From the NCBI RefSeq assembly GCF_018873765.1, contig NC_057916.1, positions 28,433,501-28,497,500 on the forward strand: a stretch of DNA of 64,000 nt, written 5' to 3'. Position numbers and translations under genes: made by a program. Source of the stretch: Telopea speciosissima (lineage: Eukaryota > Streptophyta > Magnoliopsida > Proteales > Proteaceae). This document shows, piece by piece, positions 23,357-35,734 of this stretch. Numbering within the stretch: position 1 is the stretch's first letter; the number at the start of each line of letters is the position of its first letter. The notes beneath the pieces were generated by a model. It searched no databases. It was given only the letters and a program-made list of their open reading frames with translations, and was not told the origin of the DNA.

Positions 23357-24012
23357 GTTTTGTCCATCCTCATGTGTCTGGGTGCAGCCTGCGCTTCTGC
23401 ACAGAGAACATTTAGCCTAAAGTGAAATATGTTGTTTTTTTCATAATATGGAAATTCACTGTTGAGCCCCCCTCCCATTGCTTTAGCCATAAGCTATGGC
23501 AACTCTAGCTCGCAACATGTACCAGCCATGAGAGGCTAGACTGGCCTCATTACTAAGCTTATGTTCCACTTTTGGTTAAGTTCATATAATTTGTTTACAC
23601 AAAGTTCATAGCTTTCTTATGATAGCGTAGAAAAAAAATAAAGAGTTACATGAATAAGGGCAACAATGAATAGCTTATATATGTTCCACTTTTGGTTAAC
23701 CTTATAACTCTGTTTCTGAGATTTTCATTGTATGTTACAGTAGCGCAAATCCACATGGAAACACATAATTGACAAGATATGAGTCACTTGGTTTGTCCAA
23801 TCCTTTTAAGAAAGGTGAAAGACACCTCAGAAGTGCTTGCTTTTAATCTATTAAATATCCCAAAAAAAAACCAAAGCAAGCTAGCTTTGGCAAAGTCTCA
23901 ACCTCCCCATTGAGTCTGATTTGACCTTCGTGCGTAGAATCAAGATGGAAGATGTGATTGAAGTATATTATCTTCAGACAACCAAAGTTGCCATGGAGTG
24001 TTGGAGTAGGAC

Positions 24013-24203
24013 GGATTTACATTGTCTACGGTGCGCTGTCCATAGTGACCTGAGTGGCTCACAAATAAGACGCAGTGCAATGATCGCATTACCTCCGCTC
24101 AGATAAAACTATCGAATGGAAGTAAGACGGTCATTATGCTGTGCCCTGTTTGTATGCCGCCGCTCAAGTCGCTATGAGCAGCGCACCATAGACGATCTGA
24201 AAT
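24013..24203. mobile_element. Mutator-like MITE, 191 bp
   Basis: Long terminal inverted repeats (about 45 bp: GTCTACGGTGCGCTG on the left against CAGCGCACCATAGAC on the right) and an exact 10-bp direct repeat GGAGTAGGAC on both sides (24003-24012, 24204-24213). The 9-11 bp duplication is typical of Mutator elements. Confidence 0.8.
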
Positions 24204-24213
24204 GGAGTAGGAC

Positions 24214-27200
24214 TACTGATCATATTAATGGTGCAATGCCAAATTTTCCAATCCCATTGAATGCCCAATGAAAAAAAAAAAATCCTATTCTCTGTCTGTC
24301 TGACTGTCTGTCTCTATTGTCTCCTCTTGCCCTATTAATGAACCATAACCTGCCTCTTAAGTCCTAATTGGTGGGTTCTACATATCTTCACAAGGATAAC
24401 CCACTCCCTTAATTAAAATTTAAACTTTTGATTCAATCAAACTTCATGATGGACAATCGAATGTCATACCAATTGTCTTTTCAGTTAAAGAGTTGTAGAA
24501 TCGAAAGACAAAAACCTTACGCATGGTGGGTTGGGTGGGGTGGGGGTTCTTCATGGTTGATGCAAACACTAAATTTAATGTCAGATTTATCAGGCTTGGC
24601 TGAGTGGAAAGGTCGACCGTCTCCCAGTTGGAACTCACTGTTTAAAAAAAAATGGGAATTGGATCAGGTGGATTGGCGAGTTGGGCATTTTGAATTGGAA
24701 TCGGCCGAGCCCAATTTCGATTCCCATTGTTCTGAAGCGGCCGATCTAAATTGGATTTCTAGGGTTTAGATCCAGATCTGATTTGGATTCGAATCTAATG
24801 GACCCGATTCAGATACTGTTTCCTTATTTTATTACTAAATTCAACAAATCAGCTTGTAATGTGCCCATTATTATTAGGAAAAGCCACCTGCTCAACTGTT
24901 CCAAGTTTCATCTATGATGGTTTTGCATCAACCTCAAAGGGTTGGGTTGGGTTGAGTTGGCCGGACCATTTTGATTGAATCGACCCATTGTGGAAGGCAA
25001 TGGGCCATGTCAAGTTGGATCAACCGACTGTGATAGAAAGTAAGACCCAGAACCAATCTGGTTTATTTAAACTACTTAATCCCAAGTCAAAGATCAGTCC
25101 AACCCATTAACCAACCGAGTTGGTTCCAATGAGGTACTGCCATCCCATGTTTGCTGTAAAGCGTAAAATCAATAAAAAAGAGGGGAAAAGAATCCTACTG
25201 GTCACGTAGCTCCTACGCTTAGACACAAAAGTTTACGAAAGTACCGCCCTGCCCCCATGAAAAAAAAAAATTGCATCTTTATTAACACTTTTGCGTGTGC
25301 TCTCATTAGCCCCATGCCGTTGCTGGCGCTACACGACCAAAATGTGCTCTCTTGTCCAAAAAAAAAATTATACTCAATGGGGGGAGAGAGAATATGCCAT
25401 GAGGTGCTTAATACTTTATTAATAGGGGCATAAGGGCTAGTTAATACTAATTAAAAAAATAAGTACGATTCCTTCTCCCTTAGCATGTGGCAGTGGGGTG
25501 ACGAGAAGAAAGTCAGGAGAGTAATCCTCAAGACTAAGCAATGTTCAAAGGCTTTTCTGCATCTTCCTTATTATTACACAAGAACCGAGACCATGCGGGA
25601 ACATGATCTGCCCCTTTTTTTTTTTTTTTTTTTTTCTTTATTTCCCATACCATCTTCCTATACAAAAATGAACCAACAAAATGCACTAATTTTGGGTTTT
25701 TTTTTATTCAAATTCAAATTGGTAAAGTGAGATTTTATTGACAAAAAGAGATGGGTTGCTAACTTTGATTTAGCCAAAATGTGAGAAGGGTCTGGTTTTA
25801 CTGAGGGTGTCAAATAGTCGGTTTGACTCAAATCGGTTTAAGCCAAAGCCAAATCTTCGTTAAAATGAGATTTGATTTTGGGGTTTATCCGGATGGGCTT
25901 AACTGGTTGGTACTATATATATATAATGTAAAGAAATATGTTTTTTTGTTGGTCCGATTTCAAATAAACCCAAATCAAGAAAAGCCCACCAAGGGTTTGG
26001 TTTGGTCCGGTCTGGTCCTATCTGTTTGGGTTGATCGAACCGGTTGGATTTTAATTAACATCCCTAGGCCCTAGGTTCCATTCAGCCCAAAATCATTCCA
26101 ATAAGGGCTATTTGAAGGCCCACTCAACAATTAGCTTGTCAAAATAGAATCATGTGAAGGAAAAAAATTACAAGAAAGAAACCATAGAAGGTACGGAAAG
26201 ATAAATTGATGTAGGGCCTGGGTTATCCTAGTCACCCATTAAGAAAATTTGCCTAATAAGCAACCATCAATCAAATCAAAATGATTTTGAAATGTCATAA
26301 TGTCTACGGCTTCGATGAAATTTTGACTTTTCAGAGTTTTGGGCAAATGGACAATCTAATGATGTTTACAATTGGATTATTGAGATTTGAGAAAACTAAC
26401 CTACCAGAGAAGAAAACAAAGAAGAGTGGTTGATGTGTTAATATGACCAGAGAAAGTCAAGCAGAAGGAACAGGTGGACGGTCTCAGTTGGGATCTATCA
26501 ATTTTTTTTGTTTTTCGGGGGGTTTTGTCCCGTCAATGGTGAAAGGCTGATGAAGGCCTGAGGGTGGGGACAGAGTATAATTAATAAAATCGAAAACGAT
26601 AATAAAATGGAGTTTTACGATACGAATTTTAAAGAATAAAAAATTACAAATAGATAGTCAAATAAAACGATAAAAAAAACAGAAAATAGATGATACGAGT
26701 TTTAATTATTTATATTTTAAAAAAACGAAACCAAAAAAACGTCACTATTCTCATATAAATTGATGAATTTTTATTTGAAATACATGCTTCTATTTTTTGT
26801 ATCTATGCATTGACTTTGAGTTGAATGTGATATCATGAAAAATGTAGCCCTTCGAGTCATCATTACATCGGTGAAAGAATCAAGCCGATCAAAGTTCAGG
26901 AGAAAGAGATATGATCAGTTAAGTCCAAGGTCTTAAAAAAGACAAACAAAGAAAACGTGTTTTAAACGCGTTTAAAACAAAAATATTTATCGTTTACCGT
27001 ATTTTACATACGGCAAAACGTATTTAAAACAGTAAAGTAAGAAGAACGTATTTAAAACAGAGTTTTAAACGCATTTTTACTAACAGTGGGACAGACCCAA
27101 CTGAGTGGATTCCGATTCTTGCTAGAAAAATTTCCGGGTCAACTCGTATATCTCTTCGTGGTTATTTCTTGTTTGCTGTTACAGCGGGCCAGCAAACAAA

Positions 27201-28080
27201 GACACGGTAGTAAAAAGATTAATGGAGGGAGAGGGAGACGGAGGAGATGAGTGTGGGTTGTTAAAATAATGTTTGTTCGTACTTTGGTTCCTCGAACTTG
27301 GCAATCGATACCATGTAGGGACTCGTGACACTGACGTTTTCCCACTTTCCGCACTCTCTCATGCGCACGTTACCCCAAACTTTCTATTACTACTACCACC
27401 ACCACCACCTCTATCTCCACCGCCACTTCCGCCTCCACCAGTTTCATCATTCCACCACCATCACCTCAATAATCCTTCTACCCAATTTGTTTAATTTATG
27501 TTTCTTAATAGTATAGTTGAAAAATCAGGTTTCGTCACTTGAGTTAAATAAAAATTTTGGATAATTTGATCAAGAGTTATGTAAATTAGATTAGAGTAAA
27601 AAATGATGAAACTGGATCATAAAGCATCCGAATCAAATAAGACTAAGTAAATTTATTCGAGTCATAATAAATTTGGCGAGTTACTTGTTTTCTAAAAAAC
27701 AATGGAGTCGATTCACTTAGAAATTGAGTTGAGTAAAAATGTAAAATAGTATATCTGTATTCTAAAACAGGAAGAAGCACTCTACTCCTCGAATCCCTTC
27801 TCTTGTTCAATGGTATAAACACAAAAATCATTGAAATGGGATTCCTTCAATTTTTTTTTCTTCTGATTTTCCTATATTTTATGTATTTTTTTTTAATTTT
27901 TTTACTAATTTGTACATATTTATTGCATTAAAAAAATATAATAAAAAACATGACTTGCCTTGACTGGGTTTGACAAGGCTGAGTCACCAAGTTTTACTAA
28001 AAGACGAGTCGGGTTAGAACCCTGGTTTTCCAACTATGCTGCTTTCTAAAGAGAATTAAAATTTTAATAATAAAACCAAG
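24214..28080. other. Gene-free stretch with low-complexity tracts
   Basis: No convincing gene. Features seen: poly-T near 25616-25635; a degraded GC-rich repeat at about 25195-25360 related in layout to those at 28090 and 28495; AAAACG-rich DNA at 26580-26750; a possible truncated hAT-type end at 26936; and a (CCA)n-rich stretch at 27385-27440 that creates a spurious proline-rich frame. Confidence 0.45.
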
Positions 28081-28861
28081 GGAAGAAGAACGCTGCTTGG
28101 TCGCGTGGCCCCTCATCAATGTAAGGTCAATGAGGGGATGTGCAAGGGCATTGATAGGGGGATTTCATTTTGTAGGGGAGCAAGACGATCATTTCAAGGG
28201 GGTTGTGTTTGGGCTCAGGTTGCACACAAATACACAACATTCCCCCCCACTAAAAATAAACATAAAAAGGGCGAAACAACAACTCTATGAAGAACTAGAT
28301 ATGACACAATTATGAGTTTGAGAATATTTGAAGCAATTCATAAACAACAGTTTAATTTACATAGTGTATTATTTCATAACATGAGGGTGTTTCGATACAT
28401 TCCATTCCATTTACGTAATGTATTGTTGTAAACCACTTATAAAAGTATAGAACTATGATTTCAATAATAAAATCAAAGGAAAAGAAGGCTGTCAGGCTGT
28501 GTGATGCCTGTTCCTAGACACACAAGAATGACGAAATGACCACCCTACTCCCCCTACTCCCCGTGAAATAAAAAATACCATCCAATTAGATGTCCCGATG
28601 CGCGCTCTTATTGGCCATGCACCTTGGCAAGGATGCCCCTCTCTAAGGGAGTAGGATCCCCCGTCGATGAAGCAAAAACTGTTTGGAGAACTAAATAAAA
28701 TACAAACATGAACTTGAGGGGTATTGCTCTATACCATGAGTATTTCGACACTCTGTTCTATCCTATTTACATGGTGTATTTCTCCATTGTATTTTCATAC
28801 ATAAAAGTCTATAACATTTACGTGATGTATTATAAAACCAAGCATATAACTAATGGGTTGA

Positions 28862-28984
28862 TATTTTCTATGCCACAGCGTAGCCTGCGCCCAGACACAT
28901 GGGTCAACCATTAGGAGGGTAGGGTGGTCATTTTGCCCACCCCCATGTGTCTGCGCACAACCTGCGTTTCCGGCACAGAAAACA
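28862..28984. mobile_element. M1-family MITE, second intact copy (123 bp)
   Basis: Same layout as 19201-19322: ends TATTTTCTATGCC and GGCACAGAAAACA, inner AGACACATGGG and CCCATGTGTCT arms. It lies directly left of the Mutator-like MITE at 29000. Confidence 0.8.
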
Positions 28985-28999
28985 TTCTCCCATAACTAA

Positions 29000-29170
29000 G
29001 GAAAATTATCCTCTCCAATTCCTTAAGGTGTGGTAGTACGGCAGTGCTAAGTGTCGACACCTGACAACTGCTGCATTCAACGGTCCATATCAATGGTAGA
29101 TGTAACAGTTACAAGGTGTCGACATCTCCACCTAGCACTGCCACACTTTAGGAATTGAAGAGGATAATAA
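29000..29170. mobile_element. Mutator-like MITE, 171 bp
   Basis: Long inverted ends (ATTATCCTCTCCAATTCCTT on the left; right end complements it with AGGAATTGAAGAGGATAAT) and a direct repeat TCCCATAACTAA on both sides (28988-28999 and 29171-29182). The arms also pair at GTGTCGACACC / GGTGTCGACA. Most likely a 9-11 bp Mutator duplication plus a chance base or two. Confidence 0.75.
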
Positions 29171-29182
29171 TCCCATAACTAA

Positions 29183-30666
29183 TTGTCGAAATATTTCGAC
29201 ACTATACATGAATTTGAGGGTATTTCGGACACTTTGTCTATGGAGTTTTCATCTACTATGTTCTTTTGTACCATGATGAGGTATTTAGATTCTTAATAAT
29301 TCTTTGGCTGGTCGACAGCTGACAAAGCCCTAAACCGCCCCATTTCAGTTCCCAGATGCTGATGATGACCAAAACCCTTTTTACTTTAAAAAAAAGAAAA
29401 AAAGAAAGAGAAAAACCCTAGAGGAAGGTAATGCACTTAATGTGTCAATGTCCGTCAATGTGAGGAGCGAAATCTGCAACCCCCACTTTAATAAGAATCT
29501 CAGGGACACAGAGACAGACACAGATGAGTATTTGATGATGGCAATGGTAACGGTTTCTTCTTCTTCTTCTTCTTCCTCTTCACTTCACGGATCCTTGTCC
29601 TTTCCTGCTCATTGATTCATTGTCTTCTTACTTGGTTCGTTATCGTATCCCCTCACTGTCAGAGCACTCAGACCACACTCCTGTTCCTGTTTGATGCTGT
29701 ACTTGCCGTAACTGGAGAGGCAAGCAAAAGCCAAATCTCAAGTTTCTTTCACCTTTCTTTCTTTCAGCTCCGTTTTCGAAAGTTTTTAGTATAATAAAAT
29801 AAGTATGAGTACAAGTAGAGAAGTAGGAGAGTAGGAGTGAGTGAATGAATGCGACCCACCAAATGAGAAAGAGAGAGAGAGAAGCTGCCGAAAGCGAAAA
29901 GCAAAGAAAGGGTTTCAGAGATTCTCCTCCTCGCTCGCTCACAGCTACAACACAAGCGTCAAATCCCAACAGCAAAAGTCGAAGAAATATAGTTCATACT
30001 GTTCACACACGTATCAGTGCTTGGGTGGTGGCCGCCCTTTGAAGTAAGATCGAAGAAACCAAATCAACAGAGAAGGAGATTTATTGGTTTAATTTCTCAG
30101 GCACAGAAGTCGGTGCAACGATCGGTCTTACAAGGAGGTGAAGTGCAGTTGAAGCAGTAGCTGATAAGAGGTGAATCAATTAAGTGTAAAGCTATAATTA
30201 AGCTAAACCTCTTTAAGTTACCCTTATCTGTCTTCCCCGATTCATTCAAAGTTGTCTCTCATGATGAAGGAGATCTTCAGATAGATTAGTAGTGTGGGAA
30301 GAAGTTCTGGGGCTTTTTTTGTTTTGGTTTCTGTTCAAATTGTTGTTGGATCTCATTTTAGCGATTAGGGTTTCATGCAAAAACGAAAAAGAAAGGTATC
30401 CCATGTGGGGATCAAATATTTTAGCATCTTGGATTGAGACTTGACAGTTATTCGAGTTCCTATCGTTAGTGATTGCAACTCAGCACAAGAGATAAGGTTT
30501 TGGATTTTCTCCATCTGGGTTTTGTTTGTTCTTCAGCCATCACCAGAAACCAAGAAACCAAGAAGAAAAGAGCAAAAAATATAATCAAGAACAGCAACAA
30601 TTCAAAGGGGTTTGATTTGATACTGAAGAAGAAGAAGAACTGGCAAACCGGTGGTGGACTGGAAAC
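29183..30666 (+). promoter_or_regulatory. Upstream region and 5' leader of the AHL gene
   Basis: The 1.5 kb before the AHL start has no other gene. It holds a (TTC)n tract at 29555-29574, a possible TATA-like AGTATAATAAAATAAG at 29788-29803 and purine-rich, GAGA-containing DNA around 29865-29884. The transcription start is not determinable. GTGAATC at about 30171 after AAGAG could be a leader-intron donor, but that is a guess. Confidence 0.4.
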
Positions 30667-31599
30667 ATGGCGTTGGGAGGGGTCGACCCGGCATCGTCGG
30701 CGGCTCCATCCCTTCACCTACGGAACCCTCACGACGACCATGGCGGCATGGGTCCACTTGGACCCACCAGAAGAGAGCAAGAATTGATGGACGCCACCAC
30801 TGCTACCACCGCGAACAGCAATGGCAGCGACTCTAACAACCCTGAAGACGACGAGAGCAGAGACAACGACCGAGACGCGGAAGATCAAACCGGAAGCGGC
30901 CATGAAATTGTCAAAGCCGGCAGTGGGCGGAGGCCACGTGGTAGACCACCTGGGTCCAAGAACAAGCCCAGGCCACCCATCATCATCACCAGGGAAAGCC
31001 CGAATGCTCTTCGAAGTCACGTTCTCGAGATCAGTAACGGCAACGACGTCGCCGACAGCCTCAACACATTCGCACGCCGCCGCCAGCGTGGGGTTTGCGT
31101 CTTAAGCGGCAGTGGTATCGTCACTAATGTGACCCTCCGACAGCCGGCGTCTCCGGGGGCAGTCGTCACCCTCCACGGCCGTTTTGAGATACTCTCCCTC
31201 TCTGGGGCCTTTCTCCCTGCGCCGTCACCGCCTGGTGCGACTGGGCTGACGGTGTATCTAGCCGGTGGGCAAGGGCAGGTGGTGGGTGGGAGTGTTGTGG
31301 GTGCTCTGGTTGCGTCTGGCCCTGTCATGGTGATTGCGGCGACCTTTACAAATGCTACTTACGAGCGGCTACCGCTGGAAGACGAGACTGGCGGTGCCGG
31401 AGATGGGTTGCAGCTGCAGCAGACTTCGGGAGTGAATCCAACGGGGACGGGTGGTGTATCGATGTCGCAGTCTCAGGGTCTGGCACTGGCAGACCCATCG
31501 TCTATGCCCATCTACAATCTTCCCCCAAATCTTCTGCCCAACGGTCAGATGCCGCAAGACGTCTATTGGACCACTCCTCGTCCACCTCCCTCTTACTGA
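30667..31599 (+). CDS. AT-hook motif nuclear-localized protein (AHL, clade A type)
   Basis: A single uninterrupted 310-residue frame. Residues 1-85 are acidic and low-complexity. A type I AT-hook ([17 protein letters not shown]) at about 88-104 binds the minor groove of AT-rich DNA. A PPC/DUF296 domain at about 115-238 contains the diagnostic [10 protein letters not shown] at 171-180 and the glycine-rich [11 protein letters not shown] at 198-208. A serine/glutamine- and proline-rich tail ends at TAA in the order expected. One type I AT-hook plus one PPC and no introns fit clade A AHLs, which form trimers on AT-rich DNA and repress growth genes. The closest remembered subgroup is the AHL22/23/24 type, but I cannot assign an orthologue. 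ATG context AACATGGCG is good. Confidence 0.95.
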   Translation: MALGGVDPASSAAPSLHLRNPHDDHGGMGPLGPTRREQELMDATTATTANSNGSDSNNPEDDESRDNDRDAEDQTGSGHEIVKAGSGRRPRGRPPGSKNKPRPPIIITRESPNALRSHVLEISNGNDVADSLNTFARRRQRGVCVLSGSGIVTNVTLRQPASPGAVVTLHGRFEILSLSGAFLPAPSPPGATGLTVYLAGGQGQVVGGSVVGALVASGPVMVIAATFTNATYERLPLEDETGGAGDGLQLQQTSGVNPTGTGGVSMSQSQGLALADPSSMPIYNLPPNLLPNGQMPQDVYWTTPRPPPSY

Positions 31600-32201
31600 A
31601 AACCACTTCATCAACAGCTGTAACACATAACATGAAACATACTAACAGCCAGAGAGAGAGAGAGAGAGAGAGAGCAGATCAGTAAAACCCCCCTTTCTTA
31701 TTCCTGAAACAGTGTTTGTTACTTTGGGGTTTTTCTTGGATGTTCATGTGATCTCACAATCAAGTAGGTCAACTCTTTTGTTTTCATTCCAGGCACTTTT
31801 GAGTTTTGGCAATGTGAATCTGATGATGTTCTTGTTAGGTTTTATATTTATATACATATATATTCTGATGAACTCTTTTTCTAGTGTTTCCTTGAATCTT
31901 TCTTCCTTTCTGCAGTTTTGTCTAATCTGTTTTTTTCTTTTTTGTTTTGTTTTTGTGGAAGAACTCCTTTTGTACTCATATTTTGTAGGAAACAGTGACG
32001 AAAGTAGAAGTTTCAGAATTTAAAGTTGCAGACTTGGAACTCCTGAATCGACATCTCATTTAAAAAGTTCTTGCACAAATTATATTTCTTATTCCTCCAT
32101 TGATCTTCTTTACCAAAGACTGTAAGTAAAAATCATACTTATCATTTCCTTATTTTTTATAATATTCTGTGTTCTGTCATTTTGGTCAAGATCTTTCAGT
32201 T

Positions 32202-32237
<36 letters not shown>

Positions 32238-34060
32238 GGGGGGGGGGGGGCAGTTGTAATTGGTTTAATATGTTCACATTAGGATTGACCAGTATAGCTG
32301 TTTCTCTGATTCTAGATTAATCTCAAATGTAGATCAATTTGTTTCTATAGAGTAAGAGTCTGTCTCGAAGCATGTATTGCTTTAAAAGCAGGGGGGAGAG
32401 AGAGAGAGTCTGTTCTGTAGACTTGTCGGAGCTGTAGAGTGCAATCTTTCACATCAAAGGATGCCTCAATCCTTGGGTCTTTTCAAGGTCTTCAAACATA
32501 ATTCTAGAGAGCCGAGCTCCAGTAGTACCACCACCGGTGAAAGTATACAATCCATTCTTAGTGACTAAAAAGTGTTTAGTTTGGATCTGTCTTGTTCTTT
32601 GAGCTGAAAGAAGATGCCTTCTTACTAATCTTGTAAAGTATTCTTCTTTTCTTTGTCCAAAACTGGTAAAGCCATTGCAAAGTGTGTTTCTTTGTCCAAA
32701 ACTGGTAAAGCTGTTATAAAGTGTGTTTTCTATGTTATTGAATGAGGAAATTGAGATTAATTACAAGAAACAAAGAAATTGAAGTTCTAATAGATATTTG
32801 ATATAAACATAATTATTTAACCTAGTTAGTCCATTTTATTGATTGAATTTAAGTAGATCAAGCTTCAGATGTTAATACCATATTTGTTAGACAAAATTTT
32901 CAAATTCTATCATTTTTGGGAACCATGATTTGAGTTCATCACACTTTCCTTTGAAGACCAGTCTGATTTTGTCATGATCCTTGTGTCTCTTAATTAAGAT
33001 GATTTGATTGTGCATATTATAAAACAGTTAATGGGTCTTACTATTAAACTTCTACATATTTCCCTTATAATTAGTTTGTTCTATATTTTAGATAACTTAG
33101 TTCTATTGGATGGTTTTTGTTGCTAAGAAATCTTTCTACCTAGAACTAGCAATACCCCTTAAGTTGATCTTTTTTTCCTTCAAAATAGGTTTATAAGCAA
33201 ATGGACTTCAACTTGAAAAATCTTGTCAATGAACATGTAATTCTTCATTGAATTATGAGTTCTATGGTCATACTCATGCATAATAGGTACTGAAACACTT
33301 ATCCAAGTTATCGATATATAAGTGATTAGGTGGTGTTGAAGTAACTTTCATTCAATTGAAGTTGTTTCTAATAAGATTTATGTGTGAAATTCAAAATTGT
33401 TGTTAAGATCAGCAGTAGATTTGTGTTATGATGCAATACTTCTATCACTATTCAGGTATATATGCAACAACCATCTTTTATTACTTCAGAATCCTTTATG
33501 AAGAAGTTGTTAGAATGGGCTGTTAACTTCTAGTTAGCCAATGTGATGGCAGAACAAGAATAAGGATCGATATAAATCCTATGCATAATAGGCATATGAA
33601 TAGATTAAAATGATTAAAAGTTAAACTAGAATAGAGAAAATTAAATTTCAACAATATATAAACAATGTTGATTTAATGTAATTAGCAAACAAACAAAATT
33701 TTGTTTTATAGAAAAGTGTGATAGACACCTATGAGATTAAATAATTAAGGATTTACATGATTCACACCAAGGCTTCACTAACAAGCAAAAAAGATGGACT
33801 ATGAGTATATAGATCAAAGAGAGAATCCCATATAATTTTCCCCTCCCTCAAAAGTAAAAGAGGGGGAAAAAATGTCAATAAGAAAATATTAAATAGTAAG
33901 AGAGGAAACCCTAACTCTAGGCCCTAACCATACAAAGTAGTATTGTCTAGTCATCTCGTAGAAAACAACTTTTCTTCTTCTCACAAATTTTATCTAGCTC
34001 TATAAAAAACAGAAGGTGGTCCAATAAGCTTTGCACAAGGCCTAATTACATGATCCCTCA
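31600..34060. other. AHL 3' UTR and gene-free DNA
   Basis: No gene. (AG)n tracts lie at 31651-31674 and 32205-32232, the second followed by a G run at 32236-32250. The AHL 3' UTR probably occupies the first few hundred bases; no canonical AATAAA close to the stop was pinned down. Confidence 0.5.
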
Positions 34061-34401
34061 GGCTCCATTTGGTTACAAAGGAAATTAAAGGGGAGGAAAG
34101 TGGAAATTTTCAAACTTAAAAGGAAACTTTTGTATCATGATACAAAAAACGATTGTATAAAAACACTTGAATTTCTTACCGTATTTAGGAATGATAATTT
34201 TTAAATGTAATTTTTATTTTACTTTTCAAACCAAGGGATTTGGATGCAAAGTAAAGTGAAATTCAATAACCAAATATGGAATGAGTTGGAGTTAGTAATA
34301 TGATCATGTGGGGGGTAATGATTACAAAAAATTTCCTTTTCAGGTTTGAAATTTTCATTTCCCTTATCTTCCCTTTAATTCCCTTGCAACCAAATGGAGC
34401 C
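34061..34401. mobile_element. Tourist-like (PIF/Harbinger) MITE, 341 bp
   Basis: Inverted ends GGCTCCATTTGGTTACAAAG and CTTGCAACCAAATGGAGCC, with further pairing inward (AATTAAAGGG). Flanked by TCA on both sides (34058-34060, 34402-34404). A 3-bp duplication and GGCTCC-type ends fit Tourist-like elements. Non-coding. Confidence 0.75.
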
Positions 34402-34404
34402 TCA

Positions 34405-35594
34405 AGTAATTCTTGCACAACCTAATAAAATAGTTACTGAACACAATAAGAATCTAAAAAACTAATTAGAGAATCAGAGAAACTCGTGCGACAACCCAAT
34501 CTAGTAATAACAAGTTTTTTTTTTAAAAAAAAAAAAAAACCTAGTTTCACAAGAGGATTTGTCTTTATCTCACAAGTTCTTATCTGCCTGCTAATGGCCT
34601 AAAAGGTTGGTTGAAACAACCATGCCCAAGGCTAAACTCATAAACTTGCAAGGCCCTCCAGTTACTTCTTCCACATGACAACCCAATGTAGCATTCCCAA
34701 TAATATTTATTTCTTTTCATAAGGATTAATAATAAAATTAAACTAAAACCATACTAGGAAACTGCTGGAACTCATAAGAGAGGAGGGAATCGGTTTCCAA
34801 ATATGAAACTATCAATAGAAAAATATGCTTCCATGATCAAGTCACCCTTTTACTTGAATTTTCAGCTTTAGTGTCCCAAATCTTATAATTATGGGTAGTT
34901 TCTGGTGCCATTTAAGTAGGTCTGGTTGACTCATATAAATCACCATTCAAGTACTTGCAGATTACCAGTGTATTTTAGGGTGGTAGTACTATTAGTCTAC
35001 TCTACTAAACCTTAATATCTGAACTCAAGGGCTCTGCGCCTCGAGATAATTCTGGTCTGAGAATAAGGGCTAGAGAAACTTAAATAAATATTAGTCTGTC
35101 AAAAGAGAAATGATAATACAATATATCCAATTAATTATGATTAGGTTAATGGTAAGTAACCTCATAGTAGATTGCACAGTAGCAATGATGCCAATGGCAT
35201 TAGAGCACTACAATCTTCAGTTTCATTCATACTCAAATGGACCACCATTACATGCTGGTAATCTCCTTTATGTCCTTTAAACTCCTTTGATCCTAAACCT
35301 ACTAATCCCTATCCTTGAACAAGAATCTTGACAAATCTCAAGGAAACTGATATTTGAGTCAACATACTAATGTGGAATCCAATATTTTCCTACCTTATCC
35401 TGTTTGTGTTGCCCTTGTTATTCGCAACTGTTTAAGATCTAAAAACCATCAGTCGTTCTTGGCTGGGGGAAGATATTTAATGTATTTGATATATACAATG
35501 ATGAAACATTTATCTCCAAATGCATAAAGTTGGTGCGAACTATTTCTGATTTCCATTTTTATATATTTGCAAATTCTGCTGTCGTTGTATCACC
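34405..35594. other. Gene-free stretch
   Basis: Nothing recognised apart from a T/A homopolymer junction at about 34515-34541. Confidence 0.4.
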
Positions 35595-35610
35595 AAGCAT
35601 CTTACTGAAT

Positions 35611-35718
35611 GTAAAAAAAAGGGAGTACCCAGTTCATGGGGCTCCTGCCACTGCAGAATCTGCGGAGGGTCATAATGTACGCAGCTATACCCCTGCTTCG
35701 CAGAGAGGCTGTTTCCTG
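35611..35718 (-). mobile_element. Au-like SINE, heavily 5'-truncated, minus strand
   Basis: Reverse complement carries GGAAACAGCCTCTC, GGTATAGCTGCG, CATTATGACCCTCC and CTGGGTACTCCC, the SINE 3' portion, with the A-rich or T-rich tail appearing as a short A run on the left. An exact 16-bp duplication AAGCATCTTACTGAAT flanks it (35595-35610, 35719-35734). Both promoter boxes are absent. Confidence 0.85.
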
Positions 35719-35734
35719 AAGCATCTTACTGAAT

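Larger units (their letters stand above)
21488..23410. mobile_element. M1-family MITE split by a solo LTR
   Basis: The left half (21488-21562) begins with GTTCTCTGTGCAGCAGCG and the right half (23357-23410) ends TGCACAGAGAACA; together they give the same order as the intact copies at 19201-19322 and 28862-28984. The break falls in the middle segment GTCATTTT. Confidence 0.75.

Noticed and set aside
24596..24640. tRNA-like GGCTTGGCTGAGTGG sequence, considered as a SINE head
   Set aside because: No B box at the expected distance and no target duplication.
27273..27494. Proline-rich ORF (PPPPPLSPPPLPPPPV)
   Set aside because: It comes from a CCA/CCT-rich tract, overlaps another long frame over the same tract, and starts without a recognisable gene context.
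30473..31328. Additional ORFs of 61-104 residues around and inside the AHL gene, both strands
   Set aside because: They overlap the AHL frame or its leader, lack family motifs, and several use non-ATG starts.
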